A stretch of DNA of 31,835 nt. It comes from SLFT01 sp964493075 (GTDB lineage: Bacteria; Hydrogenedentota; Hydrogenedentia; Hydrogenedentales; CAITNO01). This document shows, piece after piece, positions 7,721 through 16,212 of the stretch; the stretch's first letter is position 1, and the number at the start of each line of letters is the position of its first letter. The position numbers and the translations under genes are program-made. The stretch is taken from positions 1 through 31,835 of the forward strand of contig CAZBNU010000024.1 of NCBI GenBank assembly GCA_964493075.1, read 5' to 3'. The notes beneath the pieces are model-generated. The model searched no databases. It was not told the origin of the DNA and worked only from the letters and a program-made list of their open reading frames with translations.

Positions 7721-9313
7721 ATGTGTAATGGATTTGGAGGTAGAGAAGGTTTAAGTGTACTGCGTGGGAAGTTGCAGTATGTATGTTTGATCTTGTTGAT
7801 GTTTACCTTTGTTGTGGAGGCGTCAGCCGAATTAACGCAGGTGCAGGTGGGCGGTGAAATCCGCATGCGTGGCCGCTACTACTGGAATAACTGGCAGGAT
7901 GGCGGACGCACCACCCGTATTCCCAACAACCAGCTGATAGGCCGTCCTATTGGGTACCGCGGTACCCAGTCCATGTTCAAGTGGGATGATGCCGGCAGAG
8001 ACTGGACGCGTTACGAAATGGCGACAAAGCTGAATGTGCGTGCGGACTTCACTGAGAATGTCTCCGCCTTTATTGAATTTTATGACTTTCATATCTGGGG
8101 CGAGGATTTTCGTTCTAATTATTTGACAGGCGCAGATTTGCGGTCCAATGATGTTGGGCCGGTGTTGTTGCATCAAGGATATATCGAAATGCGGCAGCTA
8201 TTTGGTCAGCCCCTTCAATTACGCATGGGTCGCCAGGAACTGATTTTTGGGAAGGGCTTTCTGGTGTCTAACTTGATTGTGCCTAGTCAGTTTATTTCGT
8301 TTGACGCATTACGCCTCACCTATGCCGCAAACGACCTTACTGTAGATGCCTTTGTTTCGAAACTAAATGAGAACGATGCTGCCAGTAGTGACGACATTGA
8401 CTTTTATGGCATTTATGGCACCTATTCCGGAATTGCTCCTTTGAGTATTTCCGCCTATTACTTCTTTGTCCACGATGAGCGGGAGATTCCACGTGCGGAA
8501 GCGACTCGTTTGGGACGTTGGATAAATGACCAGCGTGGCTATGACTATTCCACCACGCGACTGCACACGGTGGGAACGCGCTTGTTTGGCAAGTACGGGG
8601 GTTTTGACTACGATGTCGAAGCTGCCTATCAGTTCGGCGAAGCCTCACATCTTGGTTCGCTCTTTACCAACATGGGAAGCAATTTTGGGGACACAAACGC
8701 CAAATATGGCAACTGGGCGGTGGACGCCGTGTTGGGCTACACCTTCCAGGATGTGGCATGGCAACCGCGGCTTTTCGTTCAGGGCGTAGTACTTCAAGGC
8801 GAAGATAACCGCGACATTACATTCGGCGAGTGGTTGAATCCTTTCCGTCGTCCTGAAGCCAGCGTTTCTTTTAATCGTCTCTTTACCCACTTGAACTATG
8901 CGCCGTCGGTGAACGACAACAGTTGGCTTTCAAACTTCATGCAGGTGAGCGCTGGTGTTGAAGTACAGCCCACGCCTAAGGTGCGACTTCACATGCATGT
9001 GGCCTATGACTGGATCTATGATGCTTTTGACCCGCCCAAATCCATTAAATTTGGCGGGCGTCGTGTCGCTGTGGCGCCCCGGTTAAGTTTCTGGACGGAT
9101 GAGGGCAGCCACGACATTGGCTGGGAACTGACCACATGGCTTAAATATGCCTATTCGGAAGACCTATCTTTCTTGCTGTATGGCAACTATTTGTGGCCGG
9201 AAGAGGGGATTGCCCGTGGTTCCTTCACAAACTTCTTCGGTACCGAGTTTAATGGTGGTACGGATGACGAGGCTGTCGGTTACGTCCTTTGGATGGCCTC
9301 CATAAAATTCTGA
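7721..9313 (+). CDS. outer-membrane beta-barrel protein, alginate-export (AlgE-like) family
   Basis: A 530-residue exported protein. The signal region has a charged start, a hydrophobic core (about 19-33) and a likely cleavage after EASA near residue 36. The rest alternates polar and aromatic residues in strand-like blocks typical of outer-membrane barrels (GEIRMRGRYYW, LQLRMGRQELIFG, YGGFDYDVEAAYQFG, ending in VLWMASIKF with a C-terminal Phe). MGRQEL with following FG and the repeated Tyr/Trp/Asp girdle resemble the alginate-export porin family. Such proteins pass polymers or anions across the outer membrane; alginate itself is not implied. A GGAGGA binding site lies 9-14 bases upstream and a strong terminator follows, so it is a single-gene unit. 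Confidence 0.75.
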   Translation: MCNGFGGREGLSVLRGKLQYVCLILLMFTFVVEASAELTQVQVGGEIRMRGRYYWNNWQDGGRTTRIPNNQLIGRPIGYRGTQSMFKWDDAGRDWTRYEMATKLNVRADFTENVSAFIEFYDFHIWGEDFRSNYLTGADLRSNDVGPVLLHQGYIEMRQLFGQPLQLRMGRQELIFGKGFLVSNLIVPSQFISFDALRLTYAANDLTVDAFVSKLNENDAASSDDIDFYGIYGTYSGIAPLSISAYYFFVHDEREIPRAEATRLGRWINDQRGYDYSTTRLHTVGTRLFGKYGGFDYDVEAAYQFGEASHLGSLFTNMGSNFGDTNAKYGNWAVDAVLGYTFQDVAWQPRLFVQGVVLQGEDNRDITFGEWLNPFRRPEASVSFNRLFTHLNYAPSVNDNSWLSNFMQVSAGVEVQPTPKVRLHMHVAYDWIYDAFDPPKSIKFGGRRVAVAPRLSFWTDEGSHDIGWELTTWLKYAYSEDLSFLLYGNYLWPEEGIARGSFTNFFGTEFNGGTDDEAVGYVLWMASIKF

Positions 9314-9330
9314 TTCGTTGTATGTAAATA

Positions 9331-9378
9331 AAAACTGGCAGGAAGAGCGTTGCGGCTTTTCCTGCCAGTTTTGTTTTT
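9331..9378. terminator. terminator between the porin and malate dehydrogenase genes (probably bidirectional)
   Basis: A perfect 14-bp inverted repeat, arms 9331-9344 and 9359-9372, loop of 14 bases, followed by GTTTTT on the plus strand. The arms begin and end with A and T runs, so it can also stop transcription arriving from mdh on the minus strand. Confidence 0.85.
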
Positions 9379-9430
9379 GGCAGACTGTTGCATTTATTGT
9401 TACAAATTGAGGGCAACCTTCATAGTGCTT

Positions 9431-10381
9431 TTACAGAAGCCCCAACTCTTTGAGGCCGTTAATGCCTTCCTGTACTTCGGTTGCGGACCGTTGCAGGGCT
9501 CCCTGTTCCTCAGTGGAAAGTTCGAGTTCGACGATGCGTTCAACGCCTTTTGCGCCAAGAATGCAGGGTACGCCCACATAGAGGTTGTTCAGGCCGTATT
9601 CCCCCTGCAACAGCGCTGCACAGGGCAGCAGTTGCCGTTCGTTGCGAAGCACGGCCTGCGCCATCCGGGCCGCGCCAGCGGCGGGCGCATAGTAGGCGCT
9701 TCCCGTTTTCAGTAGCCGCACAATTTCGCCGCCGCCGTCCCGAGTACGCGCTATGATGGCGTCAATCTTTTCTTGTGAAAGCAGTTTGGTGATGGGGATG
9801 CCCGATACGGTCGTGTATTGGGGCAAAGGCACCATGGTGTCGCCATGGGAACCGAGCACCATGGTGTCCACGTTTTTCATGCTTACGTTGAGTTCGAGGG
9901 CGACAAAAGCGCGCATACGGGCACTGTCCAGGCAACCCGCCATGCCGATGACGCGATTGGCGGGAAAGCCGAGTTTCTGGTACGCCAGGTACACCATTAC
10001 ATCAAGTGGATTGGTGACGATAATGACGACTGCATCGGGGGCATATTGTTTTATCTGGCTGCATACCTCGGTGATAATGGTTCCATTTTTCTCCAGCAAA
10101 TCGAGGCGTGTCATGCCGGGTTTGCGGGGTAGGCCAGCGGTGATAATAACTACATCCGCCCCTTGGATATCAGCGTAGTCGTTGGTGCCAATACACGTGG
10201 TGCTGTAATTTCGAATGGGGCCGGCTTCCGTCATATCAAGGGCTTTCCCTTGGGGAAGCCCTTCCACAATATCGGTTAGGACCACATTGCCCAACTCCAT
10301 TTCCAGACAGTATTGTGCTGCTGTTGCACCCACATTTCCTGCGCCGATGCACGCGATTTTTGGCATAAAAGAAGACTGCAT
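9431..10381 (-). CDS. mdh: malate dehydrogenase (LDH-like type)
   Basis: The enzyme oxidises malate to oxaloacetate with NAD in the citric acid cycle. With the start at 10381 (GGAG 7 bases upstream) it has 316 residues. The NAD-binding Gly-x-Gly-x-x-Gly is IGAGNVGA near residue 12 and the acidic Asp of VLTDI follows. Substrate and catalytic residues are in GLPRKPGMTRLDLL (two Arg), TNPLDVM, and the catalytic His in LGSHGDTMVPL. The Arg in GLPRKPG rather than Gln favours malate over lactate. The length and motifs fit the LDH-like tetrameric group. It lies 20 bases after the PHP-domain gene, probably in one transcript with it and the SIS isomerase. The convergent terminator at 9331-9378 ends the unit. 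Confidence 0.93.
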   Translation of the reverse strand: MQSSFMPKIACIGAGNVGATAAQYCLEMELGNVVLTDIVEGLPQGKALDMTEAGPIRNYSTTCIGTNDYADIQGADVVIITAGLPRKPGMTRLDLLEKNGTIITEVCSQIKQYAPDAVVIIVTNPLDVMVYLAYQKLGFPANRVIGMAGCLDSARMRAFVALELNVSMKNVDTMVLGSHGDTMVPLPQYTTVSGIPITKLLSQEKIDAIIARTRDGGGEIVRLLKTGSAYYAPAAGAARMAQAVLRNERQLLPCAALLQGEYGLNNLYVGVPCILGAKGVERIVELELSTEEQGALQRSATEVQEGINGLKELGLL

Positions 10382-10401
10382 AGTGATACTCCAGATTTTA
10401 T

Positions 10402-11655
10402 TTAACGGGCGATTACAGGTTGCACCCAAGCCATTTCAAAATCACCCTCTTTGAAAGGATTAGGATGTAGTTTGTCTGAGGTGATGCGGGCACGCACATA
10501 GAGTTCGTCCCCTTTGAAGGTATAGGCAGGGGATGTGGAATTCGTTTCTTCCAGCAATTCCCCGATTTCATCGCTGTATTGGCGTGTGGCACGGGGCTTG
10601 GGAACACCGTTTTCGTCCAGCACTTCTTTGGACGCCTTGTCAAATCCTTTGCGGGTTCCGAAAAATTGGGTGGTGTAGGAGACGCCCGGCTCCGCCTGAA
10701 TGGTGAAGGACAGGCCTGTACTGGCACCTTGAATATTGTCAAGGAGAACACCAGTTGATGTGTAAAATTCTCCCTTGTCCATGGCTTCCAGCAGTGCATT
10801 CGGTTTCAATGCGGATGCTTTGACCATTACCCAGCCACGACCGGGGTTCGCGCCTTTACCCATTTTCTGGTAGTTGTGCGCGTCATCTGTACCGATTCCG
10901 TAGAGGATGTAGTTCGGGTCTTCGGACAAGCGCATAGACAGCACAATGTCCCAGAACCTATCGGTGGAAGGGTAGCCTTTTCCTTCGTGTCCCCAGTTGT
11001 TCACGCTGGGATGCCCGTTATACACTTCAAAAAAACGCAATGGCTTTACGGCAATGGCTTCTTCCGCCGTGATGGCATCAGAAAAGCAGGGGTGATTCAA
11101 AACGCTGATCATGGGCTGGTTGTATTTTTTCGCCTGGTCCGCCACAGACTGCATATACTGGGTTGTTATTGCATCTCTGTCGCCTTTGGGCAAACCGCCA
11201 GTGCGTTCCACTACATTAATACCGCCAACATGTGGGTTGCCACTTAACGTGGTTATTTCTTCCCCTTGAATCAACAGAAAACTATCTTCTTCAAAATGCC
11301 GTTTTAACTCTTCATAAGTTTTCAGCCTCATTTTTCGCCTGCCAAGAAGGTCCTGCTCCTCGACCCAGTCCTCGCCAAATGTCTGCCGTAGTGCATCTAC
11401 ACATTCTGGAGACAGATCACTGTCCTCCATGATTGCTTTATAGGTGTCCCCTTCCAGCAGGACATTGTGGTCGGTGTAGCAAATGAAATCCCAGCCATGC
11501 TCTTTGTACCAGGTGGTCACATGCTCCGGGGCGCTGTCTCCGTCGCTCCAGAGGGAATGCTTGTGCAGACCGCCCTTATACCACTGATCGGCATGGGCGG
11601 CTGTTCCAGCAGCCAGCAACGACAGAAAGCAAATCGCCAAAATAAGTGTTTTCAT
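10402..11655 (-). CDS. secreted PHP-domain metal-dependent hydrolase
   Basis: A 417-residue protein with a signal peptide (residues 1-22, ending AAHA) and a PHP-type metallophosphoesterase fold. Metal-site motifs are visible: KGGLHKHSLWSDG (His-x-His), CYTDHNVL, IQGEEIT (Glu), VLNHPCF (His) and IGTDDAHNY (Asp-x-His). AAGGAG lies 10 bases before the ATG. PHP proteins hydrolyse phosphate esters or act as exonuclease modules; the exported forms found in environmental bacteria have no settled substrate. The gene lies 29 bases after the SIS isomerase gene and 20 bases before mdh. The C-terminal 100 residues look beta-rich and may be an accessory domain. Confidence 0.82.
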   Translation of the reverse strand: MKTLILAICFLSLLAAGTAAHADQWYKGGLHKHSLWSDGDSAPEHVTTWYKEHGWDFICYTDHNVLLEGDTYKAIMEDSDLSPECVDALRQTFGEDWVEEQDLLGRRKMRLKTYEELKRHFEEDSFLLIQGEEITTLSGNPHVGGINVVERTGGLPKGDRDAITTQYMQSVADQAKKYNQPMISVLNHPCFSDAITAEEAIAVKPLRFFEVYNGHPSVNNWGHEGKGYPSTDRFWDIVLSMRLSEDPNYILYGIGTDDAHNYQKMGKGANPGRGWVMVKASALKPNALLEAMDKGEFYTSTGVLLDNIQGASTGLSFTIQAEPGVSYTTQFFGTRKGFDKASKEVLDENGVPKPRATRQYSDEIGELLEETNSTSPAYTFKGDELYVRARITSDKLHPNPFKEGDFEMAWVQPVIAR

Positions 11656-11684
11656 GATAGATATCTCCTTTTGTTCGGGGGTGT

Positions 11685-12344
11685 TTAGCGTTTCGTCGGG
11701 AAATAATGGGCCTCAATAAGGCAGCAGAGGGTATGCCATAGGACGACATGCGCCTCCTGTATCTGTTTGGTATCCGTGCCAGGCGCTTTGATGACAATAT
11801 CCGCATGTGTCGCCATTTGACCGCCATTGGGGCCAGTTAATGCGGCAGACACGCCGTGTTTAGCCCGCGCCACCGACATGGCCATCAGGCAGTTTGCAGC
11901 GTTGCCGGAGGTGGAAATAGCGAGCAGCATATCCCCTGATTTCATTAGTGCATTCAGTTCTTGGGCAAAAGCGATATTGGCCAAGGGCACATCATTTTCT
12001 ATGGCTGTTTTCAGCGGGCCGTTGAGTCCCAGTGTTACCGCTGGAAGTCCGGCTTCCAGATGTTGCGCAAGTTCTTCGCCGTAGGGAAGTTCTGAAAGGT
12101 TTTCAATGAATCTATCAGGGAGCGTTCTGCGTCGTTCAAAACTTTTGCATAACTCGCCTACAATATGCTGAGCGTCGGCATAAGAGCCGCCATTGCCACA
12201 CGTAAAAAAGCAACCGCTGTTGTCATACACAGCAACGAGTGCATTGTGGAACTGCTCCATGGCTTCGATGCAGCATTCCAAATCCGGGCGGCGTTTTAAC
12301 ATGGCCTCTATAATTTCCGATTCAACAGTATTCCATGAGTGCAT
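11685..12344 (-). CDS. gmhA: SIS-domain sugar-phosphate isomerase, GmhA-like
   Basis: The product (219 residues from the ATG at 12344, AGGA 8 bases upstream) matches phosphoheptose isomerases, which turn sedoheptulose-7-phosphate into heptose-7-phosphate for the LPS inner core. Diagnostic pieces are CGNGGSYADAQHIVGEL, the ENDVPLANIAFAQEL stretch, AISTSGNAANCL and the C-terminal IQEAHVVLWHTLCCLIE carrying the active-site His. It is a little longer than E. coli GmhA (192 residues), with extra sequence after GELCKSF. A related SIS isomerase of different specificity is possible because no other heptose genes are in the window. On the minus strand an extended -10 (TGGTATCAT, 12370-12378) lies just upstream. 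Confidence 0.78.
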   Translation of the reverse strand: MHSWNTVESEIIEAMLKRRPDLECCIEAMEQFHNALVAVYDNSGCFFTCGNGGSYADAQHIVGELCKSFERRRTLPDRFIENLSELPYGEELAQHLEAGLPAVTLGLNGPLKTAIENDVPLANIAFAQELNALMKSGDMLLAISTSGNAANCLMAMSVARAKHGVSAALTGPNGGQMATHADIVIKAPGTDTKQIQEAHVVLWHTLCCLIEAHYFPTKR

Positions 12345-12382
12345 ACACAGTTTCCTTTTCTGAGGTAAAATGATACCAGATT

Positions 12383-12412
12383 TTGACATCCAATAGTAGT
12401 TCCTGTTGTAAT
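12383..12412 (+). promoter_or_regulatory. sigma70-like promoter for the TPR-ABC operon
   Basis: A perfect -35 TTGACA (12383-12388) and TGTAAT -10 (12407-12412; five of six) with an 18-base spacer, about 90 bases before the TPR gene. It overlaps the region from which the SIS isomerase gene is read the other way. Confidence 0.55.
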
Positions 12413-12504
12413 GTTGCTGCTGCACGGGGCGACTGTATTTTCTCGTGATCGTTTCCCTGTGAAAAAAGTCTTGAAGACCTGTTGTATTTCAGGAAAGGAT
12501 GCAC

Positions 12505-13440
12505 ATGGTAAAAACGTTGTTTTCATGTTTACTTCTGGCAATGTTTATTCTTGGTAGCCTTGATGTTCTCTGGGCAGAGGACACCGGGGACGAACTTGCG
12601 GTGCTACGATCATGTCTGGGAGATAAGGAGCAGTTTGAGCAAAAAGTCCGTACCTTCGACAAACTGCACATGGCGATTGCCCGTGGTTTATATGCGAAGG
12701 CCCATGCTCTGGAGAAGCAAGGGGAGAAGGAGGCCGCCTACGCCGCAGCGCAGGAGTCAGAACGTCACATCAATCTTGTACAATCCGCTTACGACATGGG
12801 GCTGAACAATTTTAGTGACAGTGCCGTTATACATAATTATTTCGGGGAGTTTGCCTACGATTATCTGGGTGATTCTCATAAAGCGGCACAGCATTGGAAA
12901 AAAGCCATACAGAACGACCCTAATCTGGCGCGGGCACACTGCAATTTTGGCATGTATGCGCTGCATAGCGGCATGTATTCGAGCGGTTTTGAAAGCATGG
13001 ATATCGCGGTGCGTCTTGAACCTGACAATCCTGATTATTTGTATAATATGGTACAGGCCTATTTCGCACATTCGTTATATCTGATGCAGGCCCGTAAAAT
13101 GACTCGAGAAAAGATATTTTCTGAAGCCATGAAAATGTCCAAAAAGGCGGCAGATATACTTCCAGATGATTTTGAAGTGCTGCGTGACTATGCGCTGAAC
13201 TTTTTCCTTGGCGAAGAATACGGCGTGAAGGTTAACTGGAAGGATGCTGCAAAAGCCTGGCAGGCGGCGCGTACCAAAGCGCGTACCGACGCGGAGCGTT
13301 TTAACACTTGGTTAAATGAAGCGCGTGTGTATAAAAACAGTGGGGACAGCAAGAAGACGATGGAATGCCTTAATGCCGCTCAGGCAATCTGGCCGGACAG
13401 TCCGGTTGTGCAGCAATTGATCAAAGACCTCAAAAGATAG
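12505..13440 (+). CDS. exported TPR-repeat protein
   Basis: The product is 311 residues. The ATG at 12505 has AAGG 6 bases upstream and is preferred to the in-frame ATG at 12499. A signal peptide (about residues 1-24, ending LWA) is followed by helical TPR repeats. The clearest run from about residue 100 to 170: NYFGEFAYDYLGDSHKAAQHWKKAIQNDPN and ARAHCNFGMYALHSGMYSSGFESMDIAVRLEPDN. Further helical hairpins reach the C-terminus (WLNEARVYKNSGDSKKTMECLNAAQAIWPD). TPR proteins are scaffolds for protein contacts; here the protein is probably periplasmic. The gene is 8 bases ahead of an ABC ATPase gene, so it may help the transporter or its cargo. No enzyme motif is seen. Confidence 0.82.
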   Translation: MVKTLFSCLLLAMFILGSLDVLWAEDTGDELAVLRSCLGDKEQFEQKVRTFDKLHMAIARGLYAKAHALEKQGEKEAAYAAAQESERHINLVQSAYDMGLNNFSDSAVIHNYFGEFAYDYLGDSHKAAQHWKKAIQNDPNLARAHCNFGMYALHSGMYSSGFESMDIAVRLEPDNPDYLYNMVQAYFAHSLYLMQARKMTREKIFSEAMKMSKKAADILPDDFEVLRDYALNFFLGEEYGVKVNWKDAAKAWQAARTKARTDAERFNTWLNEARVYKNSGDSKKTMECLNAAQAIWPDSPVVQQLIKDLKR

Positions 13441-13448
13441 TTATCCTT

Positions 13449-14240
13449 ATGGAATATTGTATTGAGACACATGATCTTTCCAAGGTGTACGGTGGTGTGC
13501 CGGTGGTTGACGCTTTGTCGTTGCGGGTTGAGCGGGGCACTTTCCACGGATTTCTCGGACCAAACGGCGCTGGCAAATCTACCACCATCAAAATGTTGAC
13601 CGGGATTGTGGCGCCCAATTCCGGAAGCGCCAGAATTCTGGGACAGGACCTGTGTCGCGGCGGTACTGCCATAAAGAAACGCATCGGAGTGGTTCCGGAA
13701 GACTTGTGTCTTTTTGAGAATCTCACAGGACCGGAGTATCTGACCTTTATCGGGCGCATGTATTCCCTGCCGCGTTTGGTGGCCGTTGACCGGGCGCGGG
13801 AACTGCTCGATTGGGTGGGGCTCAGTAATGCAGAGGAAACTCTTGTTCTCGAATACTCCCACGGGATGCAGAAAAAACTGGCGTTATGCGCCGCCATCAT
13901 CCATGATCCTGAACTACTTTTTCTGGATGAACCTTTTGAAGGAATAGATGCTGTTGCGTCGCGAACGATACGCGAGGTGCTGGAGCAGTTGTGCGCCCGT
14001 GGGGCGACCATATTTCTCACGTCCCATATTCTGGAAGTAGTGGAGCGGCTGTGTTCCCATGTCAGTATTATTGACAAGGGAAAACTGCTTTGGCAGGGCA
14101 GGTTGTCGGAATTTGCTGGCGCCAATCGGCTTGACGAAGCGTTTTTGCAGATGGTGAGCAAGGTGGCGGATACTCCGCGCCGACTTTCATGGTTGACGCA
14201 CGGGGGCCGTGAGAGCAGTGGGGAGCGGGGGCAATGCTGA
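13449..14240 (+). CDS. ABC transporter ATP-binding protein
   Basis: A 263-residue cytoplasmic ATPase that would drive the membrane protein encoded next. It has Walker A GPNGAGKST (37-45), signature YSHGMQKKL (136-144), Walker B LLFLDEPFEGID (about 156-167) and the H-loop TSH. The type resembles ABC-2 exporters of the DrrA/YadG style. There is no clear ribosome binding site, so translation may depend on coupling with the TPR gene ending 8 bases before. The stop overlaps the permease start by 7 bases. The cargo cannot be read; lipid, polysaccharide and peptide export are all possible. Confidence 0.9.
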   Translation: MEYCIETHDLSKVYGGVPVVDALSLRVERGTFHGFLGPNGAGKSTTIKMLTGIVAPNSGSARILGQDLCRGGTAIKKRIGVVPEDLCLFENLTGPEYLTFIGRMYSLPRLVAVDRARELLDWVGLSNAEETLVLEYSHGMQKKLALCAAIIHDPELLFLDEPFEGIDAVASRTIREVLEQLCARGATIFLTSHILEVVERLCSHVSIIDKGKLLWQGRLSEFAGANRLDEAFLQMVSKVADTPRRLSWLTHGGRESSGERGQC

Positions 14241-15940
14241 CACACTGCTGGGTATTGTTGCTTCTGAAATGGACACTCGTTCTGCGTGGCTGGAATAAGC
14301 GCGATTTCTGGGGCTATGTTGTGCTGGCGATCCTGTTGTTTTTGGGGTCTGTACTTTCGCTGGGGCTGACCCTGATATTTTATGTTGTCGCTGTACAGGT
14401 TTCACGGGAGGAGTCGCAGGTGGGGGCTATATTGCTTCTTAACAGCGCCATTGCCATTTACCTCTTCTTTTTTATTTGGGGCGTATTGATGGATTTGCAG
14501 CGTTCAGACATGATTGATTTCAGAAAAATGCTGCTCTTGCCCGTTTCGCTTCCTATGATTTATTTTATGAATTTTCTGGTCTCCCTGGTCAGTCCCATCA
14601 TGCTTTTTGCCGTCCCCGGTCTGGTGGGATTGTTGGCTGGATTCTATACCACAGAAGGGGTGGGCATATTTTTTGTCGGTATTCCTCTTGCCCTGCTGTT
14701 TATGTTCATGATGAGTGCCTGGGCCTACTATCTGCGGGGACGACTTGCAATTATCATGGAAAACAAGCGACGAAGGCGGTTGGCGATGGTGATACTTCCC
14801 CTGTGTTTTGTGGGGTTGGGACAGTTGCCCGCTTTGCTTTCTCATCTTGCCGTCATAAACAGTGATCACTTGTTTGCCCAACAACCACTTTCTGTATTGT
14901 TGCCCTACATCCTGCTGGTGGATGCTGTAGTGCCTTTATTCTGGCCTGCGTATGGAATTTGGTTATTCACGAATGGCGCTGCTGCCGTGTATCTTTGGGG
15001 TATTGTACTGGGTTTGTGCTTGTGCACCCTTTTGGGATTGCGTTTAGGCTATATTTCCACACTGAATCACTACATGGGGTTGCATAGCAACAGGGACGAA
15101 TCAAGGCGCAGGCCACAGGCGCCATCTCTGTCCGTTAAACTGCCGCGCACCAGCCGACGTCTGCCGTTTTGTTCAGATGACACTGCTGCGCTGGTGTTTG
15201 CCTTCTACTACTCTTTCTCGCGTCACCCACATGTCCGCATGCTGATCATTATGCCTTTGTGTTTGGGTCTGTTTTTCTTGTTTATGTATCGCACAGGCGC
15301 CTATGGCGGATACCTGGAAGGGGAAGCGGCGTTGATTCCTATGGCCGCCCTTGTGTGGCCTTTCCTGAACTTTTCACTGTTTATGTTTAACATCTTTGGC
15401 GTGGATGCCCAGTCATTCTCTGCGCTGGCGTTTTTTCCCACACAACGGCGCAAGTATATCATCGCAAAGAACCTCGCCCTGGCGCCTTTTGTGCTAGGCA
15501 TGTCCTTCTTCTTCATCGCGGTGAGTGCTCTTCTTGTTTGGGCACCGTTTCGGATGATTATCTTATCGCTACTTCTGGCCGCACATCTCTATCTGTTGTT
15601 TGCCACACTAGGCAATTACCTTTCGTTACACCTGCCCTATCGTATTGACCGGGATGCGCTGCGCCAGCCGACACGCCGCTTGCGCATGATCTTGGTGGGG
15701 CTGGGGTCAACCCTACTGGTTGCGGTCATGGTGCTTCCCGCTTCGTTGTGCATGTATCTTGAAAAGACGTTTTCTAATCGGACGGATTATCTTGCACGAA
15801 ATGCCGGATTACTGGGGGCTTTCCTATTGTTCAGTCTGGTTCTTATTTTGTATTTTGTGACGCTTACCGCCTTTGGCGACCAGTTTACCGCACGGGAACA
15901 AATTCTTTATTCACGCATCTGTGGAGACAAAGGTGAATGA
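14234..15940 (+). CDS. large ABC transporter membrane protein
   Basis: A 568-residue very hydrophobic protein with roughly 12 to 14 membrane segments, paired with the ATPase whose 3' end it overlaps by 7 bases. The sequence falls into two halves: about residues 1-290 and, after a basic polar stretch (about 285-315, DESRRRPQAP...), about 320-560. This looks like two permease domains in one chain, as in some bacterial ABC-2 exporters that have no separate second permease gene. No cargo-binding protein is next to it. The family could not be named more exactly; the two-half reading is from the hydrophobicity pattern. Confidence 0.8.
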   Translation: MLTHCWVLLLLKWTLVLRGWNKRDFWGYVVLAILLFLGSVLSLGLTLIFYVVAVQVSREESQVGAILLLNSAIAIYLFFFIWGVLMDLQRSDMIDFRKMLLLPVSLPMIYFMNFLVSLVSPIMLFAVPGLVGLLAGFYTTEGVGIFFVGIPLALLFMFMMSAWAYYLRGRLAIIMENKRRRRLAMVILPLCFVGLGQLPALLSHLAVINSDHLFAQQPLSVLLPYILLVDAVVPLFWPAYGIWLFTNGAAAVYLWGIVLGLCLCTLLGLRLGYISTLNHYMGLHSNRDESRRRPQAPSLSVKLPRTSRRLPFCSDDTAALVFAFYYSFSRHPHVRMLIIMPLCLGLFFLFMYRTGAYGGYLEGEAALIPMAALVWPFLNFSLFMFNIFGVDAQSFSALAFFPTQRRKYIIAKNLALAPFVLGMSFFFIAVSALLVWAPFRMIILSLLLAAHLYLLFATLGNYLSLHLPYRIDRDALRQPTRRLRMILVGLGSTLLVAVMVLPASLCMYLEKTFSNRTDYLARNAGLLGAFLLFSLVLILYFVTLTAFGDQFTAREQILYSRICGDKGE

Positions 15941-15989
15941 TGATGGCTTTTTCATAGGGCGAGTCTTTAGCTTTCCAAACAGGTTGTTG

Positions 15990-16125
15990 CAGACGTTGTG
16001 AGAAAATTGTTGCAGCGGACGTTCCTGTTGCGCTACCATATCAGGCTGTGAGACACCATTGGGTATCTATGCCTGATGGGCAACCACCGGGAAGCATGGT
16101 TCCGTATTGTGCCGTTTGCCAGATG
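15990..16125. other. structured intergenic stretch between permease and histidine phosphatase
   Basis: The 272-base space contains two imperfect direct repeats (TTGTTGCAG..GACGTT near 15982 and 16008). There is also a nested hairpin: ATCAGGC (16040-16046) pairs with GCCTGAT (16071-16077), and inside it AGACACC (16051-16057) with GGTATCT (16062-16068, one mismatch). No T run follows, so it is not a typical terminator. No open frame with a binding site was found. Confidence 0.35.
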
Positions 16126-16212
16126 TATGTTCATGAGCGTGTTTGTTATAGTTGAAGAACATCGGCTTGGCACGGCAATTGTCACTGGAAATGAATGAGG
16201 AGAAATGCAGTA

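Noticed and set aside
13430..14245. 271-codon minus-strand frame across the ABC ATPase gene
   Set aside because: Ser/Arg/Thr-rich antisense shadow; the plus strand has all Walker motifs.
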